Part shown: in pieces, positions 4,400-5,534 of the stretch
Position numbering within the stretch: the first letter of the stretch is position 1
Layout of the letters: every line of letters begins with the position of its first letter
Assembly (NCBI GenBank): GCA_013335425.1
Contig: JAAXVQ010000164.1
Span: 1-5,534, forward strand
Source: Candidatus Firestoneibacteriota bacterium
Lineage (GTDB): Bacteria > Oederibacteriota > JAAXVQ01
Direction: 5' to 3'
Length of the DNA: 5,534 nt
The notes under the pieces: generated by a model
The model's database searches: none
Seen by the model: the letters and a program-made list of their open reading frames with translations, nothing else
What the model was told of the DNA's origin: nothing
Position numbers and translations under genes: made by a program

Positions 4400-5534
4400 A
4401 TGCGTCTGAAGCGGATCTGCAAGAGCCTGATGGGGGGGTTGCTGTTGGCGGGAGCGACCACCTTGGCGCAGGCGGCTATGCCCATGGACATCTATGTCAC
4501 CAACAACGCGGACACGGGTGTAGGCACCCTGCGCTGGGCTGTGGCCATCTCGAACAGCACCACCGGCGTGCAAAGCATCGGCTTTTCGCTCGCCAACACC
4601 ATCACGGTTCATTCGGCGATTAGCATCTCCGCCCCGACGTTGATTGACGGCATCGGCGCCCAGGTCATTGGGTCCACGGGCACGAGCGCACCCGTGATTC
4701 TGTTTTTAACCTCCGGCAGCAGCGGCACGACGATCACCGGTTGCGCCTTCATTAATTCTTCTTTGGCGGTGGATGTCCAGGCGAACGGAAATATCATCAA
4801 CAACTGCCGTTTCGGATTGGATTACGCCAATGCGGCCCACGCCAATGGGACAGGGCTGCGCGTGTTTTCCTGTTCCGGCGGCACCATCCAAGATTGCATC
4901 TTCGGCAATAATAACAACGGAGTCCAACTGAATAGTTCGAGCAACGTGCGGATTCAAGGGTGTTATGCCGGCCTTCTTTCAAGTGGCGCCGCCTGCGGGA
5001 ATTTTGTCGGGATTAATCTGTATAACAGTAGAAACTGCGTGTTGGGCGGCAGCCTGTTGGACGGCAGCCAGAGAAATGTCGTTTCCGGCAACAGCGGCGT
5101 CGGGATATTAGTGCAATTCTCGTCCTACGGCAACAACCTCTGCGGAAATGTCATCGGTTTGAATACCGCCATGACCGCCGCGGTTCCGAATACTTACGGT
5201 ATTCGGCTGGCAGCACAAGCGCATGACAATTACATCGGCTTGCCGCAGGCCAATTACGGCAACGTAATCGCCGGGAACTCCGTTGCCGGGATTTATGCCT
5301 ACGAAGCCAACATGGGTTCCCAGCCACGGTACAACGTCATTCAGAACAATTTGATCGGCTTGAATCCCTCGGGGGCGGAGTTCGCCAACAACACGGGAAT
5401 TCTTCTGACCAACGCCGACGGGTTTTTAATCGGCGGCAGCTCGGCGGGCGGCGCCCGCGAGGCGACCGTAATTTCCAAGAGCACCAACAGCGGCATCCAT
5501 TTAAGCGGCAACGGGAACACCATCAGCGGCAACT
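4400..5534 (+). CDS. secreted right-handed parallel beta-helix repeat protein, 3' end outside the window
   Basis: The frame is open for 378 codons to the window edge. MRLKRICKSL plus a hydrophobic run (11-22) ending in TLAQAA is a Sec signal peptide with likely cleavage after residue 25 or 26. The mature start IYVTNNADTGVGTLRWAV (31-48) is the TVTNTADSGPGSLR.AI-like motif common at the N-terminus of large exported bacterial beta-helix proteins. Asn/Gly-rich rungs follow (about 100-378), with the familiar rhythm NVVSGNSGVGILV (226-238), NNLCGNVIGLN (245-255), NVIAGNSVAGIYA (288-300), NVIQNNLIGLN (322-332), NNTGILL (340-346) and FLIGG (352-356). These rungs stack as a right-handed helix related to pectate lyases and adhesins (NosD/beta_helix families). 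No catalytic motif is visible, so a polysaccharide-binding, adhesive or lyase role is open; a C-terminal anchor, if any, lies beyond the window. It has its own promoter candidate and starts 126 bases after tfoX. Confidence 0.9.
   Translation, partial: MRLKRICKSLMGGLLLAGATTLAQAAMPMDIYVTNNADTGVGTLRWAVAISNSTTGVQSIGFSLANTITVHSAISISAPTLIDGIGAQVIGSTGTSAPVILFLTSGSSGTTITGCAFINSSLAVDVQANGNIINNCRFGLDYANAAHANGTGLRVFSCSGGTIQDCIFGNNNNGVQLNSSSNVRIQGCYAGLLSSGAACGNFVGINLYNSRNCVLGGSLLDGSQRNVVSGNSGVGILVQFSSYGNNLCGNVIGLNTAMTAAVPNTYGIRLAAQAHDNYIGLPQANYGNVIAGNSVAGIYAYEANMGSQPRYNVIQNNLIGLNPSGAEFANNTGILLTNADGFLIGGSSAGGAREATVISKSTNSGIHLSGNGNTISGN

Noticed and set aside
4333..4623. ORF on the + strand in another frame at the start of the beta-helix gene (His/Gly-rich product)
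   Set aside because: It is a shadow of the beta-helix gene, which has the signal peptide, the ribosome site and recognisable repeats in its own frame.

Overview
The window reads as a mosaic accessory stretch from an uncultivated, probably diderm (Gram-negative-type) bacterium. Three things suggest a diderm: a lipoprotein with a lipobox Cys followed by Ala, a secreted parallel beta-helix protein with a Sec-type signal peptide, and PD40/TolB-like propeller repeats. I cannot assign a phylum. Base composition changes visibly along the window. The cinA part (120-1118) and the beta-helix gene (4400 to the end) are GC-rich. The stretch from 1119 to about 3170, which includes the lipoprotein gene, is clearly richer in A+T.

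Layout, all genes on the + strand: (1) 1-141, the tail of a fibronectin type III domain, running without a gap into (2) a cinA gene lacking its N-terminal third (120-1118). Both families read plausibly across about 15-25 shared bases, so this is a chimeric junction, either microhomology recombination or a false assembly join. (3) 1119-1789, an AT-rich stretch with one small ORF of uncertain status (1404-1619) that ends inside a cluster of repeats. (4) 1790-2968, an intact gene for an exported lipoprotein with PD40/TolB-like propeller repeats and an excellent ribosome binding site. (5) 2969-3188, a perfect 23-bp inverted repeat and other repeat copies. (6) 3189-3899, an IS3-family element reduced to most of orfB and its right end. 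(7) 3929-4273, a TfoX/Sxy N-terminal-domain protein without a visible Shine-Dalgarno. (8) 4400 to the end, the start of a large secreted parallel beta-helix protein with a good promoter candidate and a strong ribosome binding site.

The least ordinary feature is a family of short repeats sharing the core CCGTCCCC. There are six copies (five forward, one reverse), all between 1571 and 3914; I found none elsewhere in the window. Three share the 16-mer ACTCCGTCCCCCAACA in direct orientation. One sits at the end of the small ORF, one abuts the truncated left side of the IS3 fragment, and one abuts its right terminus just before tfoX. Two others share a 27-nt identical arm that brackets the lipoprotein gene, one of them as half of a perfect palindrome. 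The repeats therefore mark nearly every boundary between unrelated modules. They look like REP/MITE-type elements acting as insertion or recombination points, or as places where an assembler joined unrelated contigs.

The genes show no sign of a shared pathway. CinA is a nucleotide-salvage enzyme, the lipoprotein and the beta-helix protein are cell-envelope or exported proteins, and TfoX_N is a small cytoplasmic protein of uncertain role.
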